From the NCBI GenBank assembly GCA_025360265.1, contig JANYCP010000133.1:1-11776 (forward strand): a DNA stretch of 11,776 bases, read 5' to 3'. Below are positions 1 through 5,935 of the stretch, one piece after another. Within the stretch, counting starts at the first letter, position 1. Each line of letters opens with the position of its first letter. The notes under the pieces were generated by a model, which saw only the letters and a program-made list of their open reading frames with translations, was not told the origin of the DNA and did no database searches. The stretch is from Gemmatimonadota bacterium. GTDB lineage: Bacteria; Gemmatimonadota; Gemmatimonadetes; Gemmatimonadales; GWC2-71-9. The position numbers and the translations under genes were made by a program.

Positions 1-72
1 TTGCGGACCAAGGACCCGGCGCTCGACGCCGCAGTGAACGCGTTAGATTTGGAGCTCGTGGACGACGATTAA
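1..72 (+). CDS. dnaX: DNA polymerase III gamma/tau subunit, C-terminal end (partial)
   Basis: Only the last 23 codons and a TAA stop are in the window; the gene begins to the left. The visible tail contains DPALDAAVNALDLELVDDD, with the acidic ending common in DnaX proteins. The main argument is position: dnaX-ybaB-recR is one of the most conserved bacterial gene orders, and ybaB and recR follow at once. DnaX is the clamp-loader subunit of the replicative polymerase. The tail is too short to prove the identity on its own. Confidence 0.65.
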   Translation: MRTKDPALDAAVNALDLELVDDD

Positions 73-96
73 GCGGTCACCAAGAGGCAGAACCCA

Positions 97-354
97 TTGG
101 CAGATTCGACCAGAGCATCCCAGCCGCAGCTCCGAACCGACGGTGATCGTCGAACGGACGCCGAGCTGTCGAAACAGATGACGGAAGCAACCGCCGGCGG
201 CGGGCTCGTGCGTGTGAAGGTTGACGGACATCGGACAGTGCGGGCGTTGCAGATTTCGCCCGAGGCATTCGAGGCGCGTGACGCGGATTTGCTGTCCGAT
301 CTGATCATGGCGGCGATCACCGAGGCGCAACGACGCCTCGACGACAACGGGTGA
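97..354 (+). CDS. ybaB: YbaB/EbfC family nucleoid-associated DNA-binding protein, short form
   Basis: An 85-residue protein of the YbaB/EbfC family, which are small dimeric DNA-binding proteins that coat DNA and are usually encoded between dnaX and recR, as here. The family core is visible from about residue 33: GGGLVRVKVDG, then ISPEAF and LLSDLIMAAITEAQRR. Family members are usually about 100-110 residues and begin with a Gln/Met-rich helix of some 35-40 residues. Here that helix is replaced by a short polar stretch (about residues 1-22). The start is TTG with a GAGG-type ribosome site at 84-88. The dnaX stop lies in the same frame at 70-72, so no longer N-terminus is possible. It overlaps recR by 4 bases (GTGA). 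Family call is firm; the start is fairly firm. Confidence 0.85.
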   Translation: MADSTRASQPQLRTDGDRRTDAELSKQMTEATAGGGLVRVKVDGHRTVRALQISPEAFEARDADLLSDLIMAAITEAQRRLDDNG

Positions 355-944
355 ACGCGCTCGAAACGCTCATCACCGAGTTTGCGCGGCTTCCGGGTGT
401 GGGACGGAAAACGGCGCAGCGATTGGTGTATCACCTCTTGCAGCAGCCTCGGGAGCGAATGACCTCCTTGGCCACGGCCGTCACCACGGTGGCGGAACGG
501 GTACATCCGTGCGCGGAGTGCGGGCAGCCAACCGAGGACGATGTCTGCTCCATCTGTACCGACCCGCGCCGGGATGCGGCGCTGGTGTGTGTGGTGGAGG
601 AACCGTCGGCCGTCGCGGTGGTTGAACGATCGGGGGCGTTTCGCGGCAAGTATGTCGTGCTGGGTGGACGGCTTTCGCCGCTCGATGGGATCGGTCCCGA
701 CGCGTTGCGCATCGGCTTGCTCGAACGGCGCCTGGCGGGTGGCGAGATCCGTGAGGTGATTCTGGCGACGAATTCTTCGCTCGAAGGCGAAGCGACCGCG
801 ACGTATCTGCAACAGGTCCTCGCGGCGCACAACGGTGTTCGCGTGTCGCGACTTGCTCGCGGATTGCCGGTGGGCGGCGAACTGGAGTACGTCGACGGCG
901 TCACCTTGACCCATGCCCTGACTGCGCGCGAGGAATTGCGATGA
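351..944 (+). CDS. recR: Recombination mediator protein RecR
   Basis: A 197-residue RecR, full length for the family. RecR works with RecO (and RecF) to load RecA onto SSB-coated single-stranded DNA during gap repair. Visible parts in order: a helix-hairpin-helix with LPGVGRKTAQRL (residues 14-24), a four-cysteine zinc finger (Cys54, Cys57, Cys66, Cys69), and a Toprim domain beginning with LVCVVEEPSAVAVVE (about 78-92). The GTG start overlaps the ybaB stop (GTGA at 351-354), and no strong ribosome site is seen, so coupling to ybaB translation is likely. Its own TGA overlaps the ATG of the next gene (ATGA at 941-944). Nothing is missing or odd. Confidence 0.96.
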   Translation: MNALETLITEFARLPGVGRKTAQRLVYHLLQQPRERMTSLATAVTTVAERVHPCAECGQPTEDDVCSICTDPRRDAALVCVVEEPSAVAVVERSGAFRGKYVVLGGRLSPLDGIGPDALRIGLLERRLAGGEIREVILATNSSLEGEATATYLQQVLAAHNGVRVSRLARGLPVGGELEYVDGVTLTHALTAREELR

Positions 945-1441
945 CCGCACCACGAGCAGCGTCATGGGCCTTCCACGAAGAAGATTCGGTGCATATCCGC
1001 ACCGTGCTCGTGGAGTTCCTGCGCGACGCCAACGCGCGAACGGCGCTGCTCGTCGACCGAGCCGGGCAGATGTTGATCTCGGTGGGCGAAGCACCGACAT
1101 TCGATCCCACGGCCTTCGCTTCGCTCACCGCCGCCGATTTTTCCGCCAATGATCAGCTGGCGCGACTGCTCGGCGAATCAGATTTTGGCACGCTCTTTCA
1201 TCAGGGTGAACGCGAGTCACTGTATCTCGCCGATATTGCCCGCCGGGTCATTCTTGTCGTCCTCTTTGACAACCGGACCACGCTGGGCCTGGTCAAGCTG
1301 CGGATGCGGGCCACGGTGGCCGATCTGACGGCAATCTTCACGGCGATGTTCACGCGGGACACCGGTTCCACTGGTCACGTCGATGCGTCTTTTGTTGGCG
1401 AAGCGGAAGACGAGCTGGACAAACTCTTCGGTACGGGCTGA
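941..1441 (+). CDS. mglB: MglB-like Roadblock/LC7 protein (regulator of MglA)
   Basis: A 166-residue Roadblock/LC7 protein. In Myxococcus, MglB is a dimeric activator (GAP) of the polarity GTPase MglA at the cell pole. Residues 29-48 carry a DANA...LLVDRAGQ block, residues 85-95 FHQGERESLYL, and residues 103-121 a run ending LFDNRTTLGLVKLR. From memory these match M. xanthus MglB closely. A linker of low complexity (about 138-152) leads to a conserved acidic tail, DELDKLF (157-163), resembling the C-terminal peptide of MglB that contacts MglA. The gene overlaps recR by 4 bases and lies 13 bases before mglA, the same mglB-mglA order as in Myxococcus. No signal peptide or membrane segment, so it should be cytoplasmic. 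Confidence 0.9.
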   Translation: MTAPRAASWAFHEEDSVHIRTVLVEFLRDANARTALLVDRAGQMLISVGEAPTFDPTAFASLTAADFSANDQLARLLGESDFGTLFHQGERESLYLADIARRVILVVLFDNRTTLGLVKLRMRATVADLTAIFTAMFTRDTGSTGHVDASFVGEAEDELDKLFGTG

Positions 1442-1454
1442 GAGGTCGCAGGAC

Positions 1455-2129
1455 ATGTCCCTGGTCAATTACGCGTCACGCGAAATCAACTGCAAGATCG
1501 TTTACTACGGCCCCGGACTCGGCGGCAAGACGACCAATCTCGAGTACGTCTACGAGAAAGTCGCGCCATCATCGAAAGGAAAGCTGATCTCGCTTGCCAC
1601 CGAAACGGAACGGACCCTCTTCTTCGATTTCCTTCCGGTTGATCTCGGCACGATCCGGGGATTCCGCACGCGCTTTCATCTCTACACGGTGCCGGGGCAG
1701 GTGTACTACAACGCCTCGCGCAAGCTGATTCTCAAAGGCGTCGATGGCGTGGTGTTCGTGGCGGATTCGCAAATTGACCGCACGGAAGCAAATCTCGAAG
1801 CGATGCAGAACCTGTACGACAACATGACGCAGCACGGCTACGACCTGACCCGCTTGCCGTTCGTGATCCAGTACAACAAGCGCGACCTCCCCAACGCCGC
1901 ACCGGTGTCAGCGCTCGATGCGGCGCTGAATCCCGGATGGACGGTCGAAGACCCGGATCGCCAGAAACCGACGCCCGATCCGTATCGCCCGGGCGAATAC
2001 CTGGTCAAGGAAATCGACGGCGTCTGGGTGGAACGCGTGCCGACGTTCGAGGGTGTGGCCACCCGCGGCGATGGCGTGTTCGACACATTGAAGGCGGTCA
2101 GCAAGCTGGTACTCAAGTCGCTCGGATGA
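1455..2129 (+). CDS. mglA: MglA small Ras-like polarity GTPase, with an internal insertion
   Basis: A 224-residue Ras-like GTPase. MglA-GTP marks the leading pole and drives motility or polarity in Myxococcus; MglB switches it off. Visible motifs: P-loop GPGLGGKT (19-26), the MglA-specific block TETERTLFF (49-57) with the catalytic Arg53, switch II TVPGQ (78-82) with Gln82, and NKRD (141-144) for guanine specificity. The residue numbers of Arg53 and Gln82 equal those I recall for M. xanthus MglA, which supports the ATG at 1455 rather than an in-frame start at 1383 inside mglB. A GAGAGG ribosome site precedes it at 1440-1445. Odd point: between about residues 160 and 195 there is roughly 30 residues of Pro-, Asp- and Glu-rich sequence absent from typical MglA (about 195 residues). 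The reading frame resumes in GVFDTLKAVSKLVL. It overlaps pgsA by 4 bases. Confidence 0.95.
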   Translation: MSLVNYASREINCKIVYYGPGLGGKTTNLEYVYEKVAPSSKGKLISLATETERTLFFDFLPVDLGTIRGFRTRFHLYTVPGQVYYNASRKLILKGVDGVVFVADSQIDRTEANLEAMQNLYDNMTQHGYDLTRLPFVIQYNKRDLPNAAPVSALDAALNPGWTVEDPDRQKPTPDPYRPGEYLVKEIDGVWVERVPTFEGVATRGDGVFDTLKAVSKLVLKSLG

Positions 2130-2773
2130 CCGCGCCGAAAACCTGGACCGTTCCGAATATCCTGACACTGGCGCGAATCCTGATCACGCCGGTCATCGCA
2201 CTATTGCCGTTCATCAATGGCTACTGGCCCAAGATCATCTGCTTCGTCATTTTCATCGCAGCCGCTGTCACCGACGTGATCGATGGCCGCATCGCTCGCC
2301 GCAGCAACCAGGTCACCGATCTCGGCAAAATCCTGGATCCAATAGCCGACAAGCTGCTCCTCTTCGCCACGCTCGGCCCGATCTGGTGGATCTCGCAACA
2401 GCGAGAGGCTCTGTATAACATCCCGGTCTGGGGCAGTGTGCCGCTCTGGGTCTGCCTGCTGCTCATCGGTCGCGAGATCGCCATGACGGTTTTTCGCGCC
2501 TGGGCGCAGTCGCGCGGCGTGGTGATCGCCGCTGGCAACGCCGGCAAGATGAAGGCAGTGCTGCAGAACGTATTCATTGGCGGAACGCTGACCTGGTTCG
2601 CGTTCCGTGACATGGTGCAACCACTCGGCTGGGAGAACTCCCATTTCGCGCAATACTGGCACCAATTTCACGGCGGATTCGTCGCCGTGTCGCTCGGCAT
2701 TGCGTTGACACTGACGGTGTACTCGTTTGTCGATTACATGGTGACGTATCGGAAGCTGTTTACGGTGATGTGA
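2126..2773 (+). CDS. pgsA: CDP-diacylglycerol--glycerol-3-phosphate 3-phosphatidyltransferase
   Basis: A 215-residue membrane enzyme of the CDP-alcohol phosphatidyltransferase family. It should make phosphatidylglycerol phosphate, the committed step to phosphatidylglycerol and cardiolipin. The signature D-x2-DG-x2-AR-x8-G-x3-D-x3-D is complete: Asp50, Asp53-Gly54, Ala57-Arg58, Gly67, Asp71, Asp75. Several hydrophobic segments follow (for example 15-48, 78-90, about 108-125 and near the C-terminus), as expected for a multi-pass inner-membrane protein. The N-terminal WTVPNILTLARI is typical of PgsA rather than phosphatidylserine synthase. The ATG at 2126 overlaps the mglA stop (ATGA). Last gene of the operon; pgsA next to cinA is a common order in other bacteria. 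Confidence 0.93.
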   Translation: MTAPKTWTVPNILTLARILITPVIALLPFINGYWPKIICFVIFIAAAVTDVIDGRIARRSNQVTDLGKILDPIADKLLLFATLGPIWWISQQREALYNIPVWGSVPLWVCLLLIGREIAMTVFRAWAQSRGVVIAAGNAGKMKAVLQNVFIGGTLTWFAFRDMVQPLGWENSHFAQYWHQFHGGFVAVSLGIALTLTVYSFVDYMVTYRKLFTVM

Positions 2774-2794
2774 GGCGGGTAGACGGAAGAAGTT

Positions 2795-2875
2795 CCTCGT
2801 CCTGAGCGCAGCGAGGGACCTCCAGACTCCGTGCACCGGAGATTCTGGAGGCCCCTCACTTCGTTCAGGGCGAGG
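2795..2875. repeat. 81-nt near-perfect palindrome (REP- or MITE-like), possible terminator
   Basis: The arms 2795-2831 and 2837-2875 pair over 37 positions with a 5-nt loop (2832-2836). I count three mismatches, two G-U wobbles and one 2-nt bulge. The wobbles and the placement of mismatches fit a hairpin that is kept as RNA or DNA structure. The core CCTGAGCGCAGCGAGGGACC resembles, from memory, a dispersed repeat family seen in several phyla. AGTT lies just outside both ends (2791-2794 and 2877-2880), weakly suggesting a target-site duplication. It starts 21 bases after the pgsA stop and could end transcription of the operon, though no T-run follows. Confidence 0.8.
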
Positions 2876-2882
2876 TAGTTGC

Positions 2883-2924
2883 TCCCTCCTCTCTCCTCTC
2901 TCCTATCTCCTATCTCCTATCTTT
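2883..2924. repeat. Pyrimidine-rich heptamer array upstream of cinA
   Basis: Six tandem 7-nt units: TCCCTCC, TCTCTCC twice, TATCTCC twice, then TATCTTT. The array ends 4 bases before the cinA start codon. The + strand is almost purely C and T. The repeated CTCC resembles the anti-Shine-Dalgarno sequence at the 3' end of 16S rRNA. Unit number could vary by slippage. Confidence 0.85.
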
Positions 2925-2928
2925 AGGA

Positions 2929-4176
2929 ATGTCCATCGACCGCGTCGAACTCCTCACCATCGGCACCGAGCTCCTCCTCGGTTTTACCCTCGATTCCAAT
3001 TCAGCATTTCTTGGGCGCACCCTCAGTGCGGAAGGTGTGGCGGTCGTGCGGCGCACCAGCGTCGGTGATTCTCCCGATGCAATTCGTGCGGCGGTTGACG
3101 AGGCGCTGACGCGCACCGGGTTTGTCATCACGACCGGCGGTCTGGGGCCGACGCGCGACGACATCAGCAAGAACGTCGTTGCCGAGTTGCTCGGCATGCC
3201 GCTGCAATTCAACGACACCGTGTGGGAAGCGGTGCTCGCCCGCTATCGGCGCGTCGGCCGCACGCCGGTGGAATCCAATCGATCGCAGGCGATGGTTCCC
3301 AGTGGCGGAATCGCACTTCCCAATCAGTGGGGAACGGCGCCGGGACTCTGGCTCGAGTCGCCCCGAGGTACGGTGGTGATGTTGCCGGGTGTTCCGCTGG
3401 AAATGCGCATGTTGGCTGAGCACGAAGTCGTGCCGCGATTGCGCACGCAGGCGGTCGCCAGCGTCATTCGTTCGGCCACCTTGCGCACCTGCGGGATTCC
3501 TGAGTCGACGCTCGCCGAACGCGTTGCTGATCTCGAGGACGCGCTCGCACCATTGTCGCTCGCGTACCTGCCGAGCACAGAGGGGGTCGATCTTCGGCTG
3601 ACGGCATGGAATGTCGCAGCAGGCGATGCGGACACCATGCTGGGAGATGGCATTCGACGCCTTCGCGATCGCGCCGGTGAATGGGCATACGGCGAAGACA
3701 ACGTGGATCTCGCGGCCATCGTGCTGCAGCGACTGCGTGAGTCCAATCGGACGCTTGCCGTCGCCGAGTCGTGCACTGGCGGAATGCTCGGAGCACGGGT
3801 CACGGGTGTTCCGGGCGCGTCCGACGTCTTTCTGGGCGGCATGATTGCGTATTCCAATCGTGCGAAGGCAGCGATCGATGTCTCACCGGAACTCATTCAA
3901 GCACACGGTGCGGTCTCGTCGGAGGTCGCCGAGGCGATGGCGGCGGGTGTCGCGCGCGGCTCGGGCGCGGAGGTAACTGTCGCAATCACCGGTATCGCCG
4001 GTCCGGGCGGCGGCTCAGAGGAAAAGCCGGTCGGCACTGTCTGGTTCGCGACGTCTCTCGATGGCATCGTTGAGTCGCACAAGAGTGTCTTTGGCGGCAC
4101 GCGACACGAAATTCGCGAGCGGGCAGTGCAGGCCGCGCTGCTCGCGCTCTGGCGAGGGCTTCGAACTCGCCGCTGA
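2929..4176 (+). CDS. cinA: CinA family protein: competence/damage-inducible fold with NMN deamidase domain
   Basis: A 415-residue two-domain CinA. The N-terminal molybdopterin-binding-like domain (about 1-170) has IGTELLLG (11-18) and GLGPTRDD (71-78) and is linked to ADP-ribose or NMN-related pyrophosphatase activity in the family. The C-terminal domain (about 255-415) has AESCTGG (279-285) and GIAGPGGG, typical of PncC-type nicotinamide mononucleotide deamidase, which recycles NMN to NaMN for NAD synthesis. The ATG at 2929 has only AGGA directly touching it, too close to act as a ribosome site. No other in-frame start lies upstream. Thus initiation is unusual, perhaps leaderless or influenced by the heptamer array. 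It is separated from pgsA by a large hairpin, so it is probably a separate transcription unit. Confidence 0.95.
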   Translation: MSIDRVELLTIGTELLLGFTLDSNSAFLGRTLSAEGVAVVRRTSVGDSPDAIRAAVDEALTRTGFVITTGGLGPTRDDISKNVVAELLGMPLQFNDTVWEAVLARYRRVGRTPVESNRSQAMVPSGGIALPNQWGTAPGLWLESPRGTVVMLPGVPLEMRMLAEHEVVPRLRTQAVASVIRSATLRTCGIPESTLAERVADLEDALAPLSLAYLPSTEGVDLRLTAWNVAAGDADTMLGDGIRRLRDRAGEWAYGEDNVDLAAIVLQRLRESNRTLAVAESCTGGMLGARVTGVPGASDVFLGGMIAYSNRAKAAIDVSPELIQAHGAVSSEVAEAMAAGVARGSGAEVTVAITGIAGPGGGSEEKPVGTVWFATSLDGIVESHKSVFGGTRHEIRERAVQAALLALWRGLRTRR

Positions 4177-4251
4177 CAATAAGCATGTGACGTCGGAGCG
4201 CCGTCGAGCGTCATCTTTGCAGGTGACTGCTTCCTGTTCCTGGGGGAACCA

Positions 4252-4665
4252 ATGCGTCACATCAATCGAATCGCCTTGGTGGCACTCACGGCGATTGCGT
4301 GCTCCTCCGACGGCATCGGTTCTGTTGCCGTTCCCGGCGCAGTGACGCTCAAGGTCGGAACCGGCGCGACGATTCAGGGGACGCCGTGGACCGTGCGATT
4401 CGATTCGGTTGTTTCGGATTCTCGCTGCCCGCTCGGCGTGCTCTGCATCCAGGCCGGCGAAGCCTTGCTCGCCCTCCATCTCGACAACCCCGCCGCCGAT
4501 CCTCCTCGCCGCGACAATCCTTACTTCACCCTCGGCGCAACCCCAATCAACGTGGAGGGGTTCCGATTCATGCCGTCCGCTGTGTTGCCGATTCGTCGTC
4601 AGAATGAGACGATCGATCCGAAGGCCTACACCGTGACACTCCTGATCGAGTCTGGCACATCCTGA
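4252..4665 (+). CDS. Putative lipoprotein with SRCP-type two-cysteine motif, function unknown
   Basis: A 137-residue protein of unknown function. The N-terminus (Arg, hydrophobic run 7-16, Ala14-Ile15-Ala16-Cys17) looks like a lipoprotein signal, although Ala at -3 is a weak lipobox. The mature part is predicted to be beta-rich. Its best landmark is DSRCPLGVLCIQAGEA (56-71), with Cys59 and Cys65. From memory, similar 'DSRCP...C.WAGEA' stretches recur in small secreted proteins of Gemmatimonadota and Bacteroidota; a disulfide is plausible. The later part FTLGATPINVEGFRFM and YTVTLLIE also fit that group. Ribosome site GGGGGA at 4242-4247 with about 5-base spacing to the ATG. It sits between cinA and an FKBP lipoprotein; no functional link can be read from this. 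Confidence 0.8.
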   Translation: MRHINRIALVALTAIACSSDGIGSVAVPGAVTLKVGTGATIQGTPWTVRFDSVVSDSRCPLGVLCIQAGEALLALHLDNPAADPPRRDNPYFTLGATPINVEGFRFMPSAVLPIRRQNETIDPKAYTVTLLIESGTS

Positions 4666-4676
4666 GCAGGCACCCC

Positions 4677-4682
4677 TATATT
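4677..4682 (+). promoter_or_regulatory. Possible -10 element (TATATT) before the FKBP gene
   Basis: TATATT stands out in a GC-rich gap, 30 bases before the GTG start of the FKBP gene and just after the previous stop. No convincing -35 box is found at the usual distance (the 17-nt-upstream hexamer is GGCACA). This is a weak call based on base composition and position. Confidence 0.3.
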
Positions 4683-4712
4683 GGCGCGGTCCTGAACCAA
4701 CTCGAGGAACGC

Positions 4713-5228
4713 GTGTCTCGTGCCCATTCGTCGTTGATCGCGGTTGCCGTGCTGGCAATCGTCGCCTGTGCCAAGCCCGCCGATGCTCCACCGCCGCCAG
4801 CGCCGGGGAGCGGCCAGGTGATCCTGGCTCCCGGCGGTGGTCCGCTGAATCCGATCCTCGAGGCTGGGACGTACGCGCCGACCCTTCAGGTCGATCTGAA
4901 GGGCTCCACCAAGAGCGCATCAGGCCTCTACTTTCGCGACCTGGTAGTTGGTACCGGCGCGGAGGCGGTTGTTGGCAAGCAAGTGACCGCCAAGTATGAC
5001 GGGACCCTCGCCGACGGCACTCCGGTCGATGCCGGGATCCACCCGTTCATCCTCGGCGCACGCGCCGTGATCCCGGGCTGGGACGAGGGCCTCGTCGGGA
5101 TGAAGGTTGGCGGGAAGCGCCAGCTGATCATTCCGTCGGACCTCGGATACGGTCCGAACGGTAGGCAGCCGCGAGTGCCGGGTAACTCGATTCTGGTTTT
5201 CATGGTGGAACTGGTGGCGGTACAGTAG
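4713..5228 (+). CDS. FKBP-type peptidyl-prolyl cis-trans isomerase, lipoprotein
   Basis: A 171-residue exported isomerase that should speed proline isomerisation in proteins folding in the envelope. Residues 1-19 form a lipoprotein signal with Ile-Val-Ala-Cys19 as lipobox, then a Pro-rich linker (20-35). The FKBP domain occupies about 72-171: VTAKYDGTLADGTPVD (91-106), FILGARAVIPGWDEGL (112-127), MKVGGKRQLIIPSDLGYG (130-147) and FMVELVAV at the end. Most pocket residues are there (Tyr95, Asp106, Phe112, Val119-Ile120, Trp123, Tyr146). The usual FD in 'GTxFD' is VD, a modest change. GTG start with GAGGA at 4704-4708. It is followed by the grpE leader, so envelope and cytoplasmic chaperones sit together here. 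Confidence 0.93.
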   Translation: MSRAHSSLIAVAVLAIVACAKPADAPPPPAPGSGQVILAPGGGPLNPILEAGTYAPTLQVDLKGSTKSASGLYFRDLVVGTGAEAVVGKQVTAKYDGTLADGTPVDAGIHPFILGARAVIPGWDEGLVGMKVGGKRQLIIPSDLGYGPNGRQPRVPGNSILVFMVELVAVQ

Positions 5229-5254
5229 GCTTGGCCCGGAGGGTGGACGTGTCA

Positions 5255-5371
5255 CGCTGGGCTGTAGGGCCGGCACAACCAGTTTCGTTGGGGTAATCTG
5301 CCAATCCGGCATTGCGCAGGGGCACATGGGTTGCGTTGCTTACTGAGAACCCCTGTGCCCGGAGCCCAGCG
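5255..5371 (+). promoter_or_regulatory. Structured leader of grpE (hairpin plus long-range pairing near the ribosome site)
   Basis: Two pairings are visible in the 146-nt gap before grpE. The inner hairpin pairs 5320-5332 with 5348-5360 at 12 of 13 positions around a 15-nt loop. The outer pairing is a perfect 9-bp match of CGCTGGGCT (5255-5263) with AGCCCAGCG (5363-5371). The second arm begins inside GGAG (5361-5364), the only candidate ribosome site, and ends 3 bases before the ATG. The fold would therefore hide the start. A CIRCE operator was looked for and not found. A heat-labile leader is an inference; the hairpin could also act as a terminator for the gene before it, but there is no T-run. 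Confidence 0.45.
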
Positions 5372-5374
5372 CTG

Positions 5375-5935
5375 ATGTCCGAGACCGTCCCACCCGACTC
5401 AACTGACCCGAAAGAGCCCCTTCCGGCTGAACCGCTGCCCCTGGGTGAGGATTGGTCTGCCGGTGAGTCTGCGACGACCGTGGAGGCCGTTGAGGCGATC
5501 GCTCAGGCCGAGGACCGGCTGCTCCGTCTGGCGGCCGAGTTCGACAACTTCCGCAAGCGAACCGCCAAGGAGAAAGCCGAAGCGTTCAACCGCGGCGCGT
5601 CTGCGCTCGTCGTACGCCTGCTCGACGTACTCGACGACGTAACGCGTTTGGGGGAGAGCGATGCGGCGGCGACGTCGTACGAGTCGTTTCGCGCGGCGTT
5701 TGATGTCGTGTCGAAGAAGATGCAGAAAGAACTGGAAGCGGCTGGACTTGAACGTCTCGACCCGACTGGAGCTCCGTTCGATCCCACGATGCACGAAGCA
5801 GTCGCGGCGGTCGCGCCCGAAACCTCGGGGCAGGACAATACCGTCAAGGCGACGTTCCAGGCCGGCTACGCATACAAGGGGACGGTGATTCGTCCGGCGC
5901 GGGTACAGGTCTACTCCTCGCACGGAGTCGCCTGA
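5375..5935 (+). CDS. grpE: Nucleotide exchange factor GrpE
   Basis: A 186-residue GrpE, which releases ADP from DnaK and so completes the DnaK-DnaJ cycle. Residues 1-35 are acidic and Pro-rich, as is common. A coiled-coil helix follows (about 38-75, with LLRLAAEFDNFRKR at 49-62), then the GrpE head with FDPTMHEAVAAV (135-146) and GYAYKGTVIRPARVQVY (164-180). The ATG at 5375 was chosen because it gives the normal MSE-type acidic N-terminus; an in-frame TTG at 5312 would add 21 non-conserved residues encoded by the leader hairpin. It ends directly at the dnaJ start. dnaK is not in the window. Confidence 0.95.
   Translation: MSETVPPDSTDPKEPLPAEPLPLGEDWSAGESATTVEAVEAIAQAEDRLLRLAAEFDNFRKRTAKEKAEAFNRGASALVVRLLDVLDDVTRLGESDAAATSYESFRAAFDVVSKKMQKELEAAGLERLDPTGAPFDPTMHEAVAAVAPETSGQDNTVKATFQAGYAYKGTVIRPARVQVYSSHGVA

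Noticed and set aside
69..1100. A 343-codon open frame on the - strand opposite ybaB, recR and mglB
   Set aside because: It is antisense to three well-recognised genes, is rich in Arg and Ser as expected from high-GC shadow frames, and resembles no family.
1383..1454. Earlier start for mglA within mglB
   Set aside because: MglA proteins begin at the MSxxNY sequence encoded from 1455, where a ribosome site is present and catalytic residue numbers match.
4188..4213. Small inverted repeat TGACG...CGTCA after cinA as a terminator
   Set aside because: The stem is only 5 bp with a loosely paired interior and a short T-stretch; not strong enough to call.
4015..4920. A 301-codon open frame on the - strand across the cinA end, the small lipoprotein and the FKBP start
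   Set aside because: Arg-rich composition without motifs; the + strand genes here have signal peptides, ribosome sites and family motifs.
5312..5374. Earlier TTG start for grpE
   Set aside because: It would encode 21 residues not typical of GrpE and lies in the leader hairpin; the ATG at 5375 fits the family.
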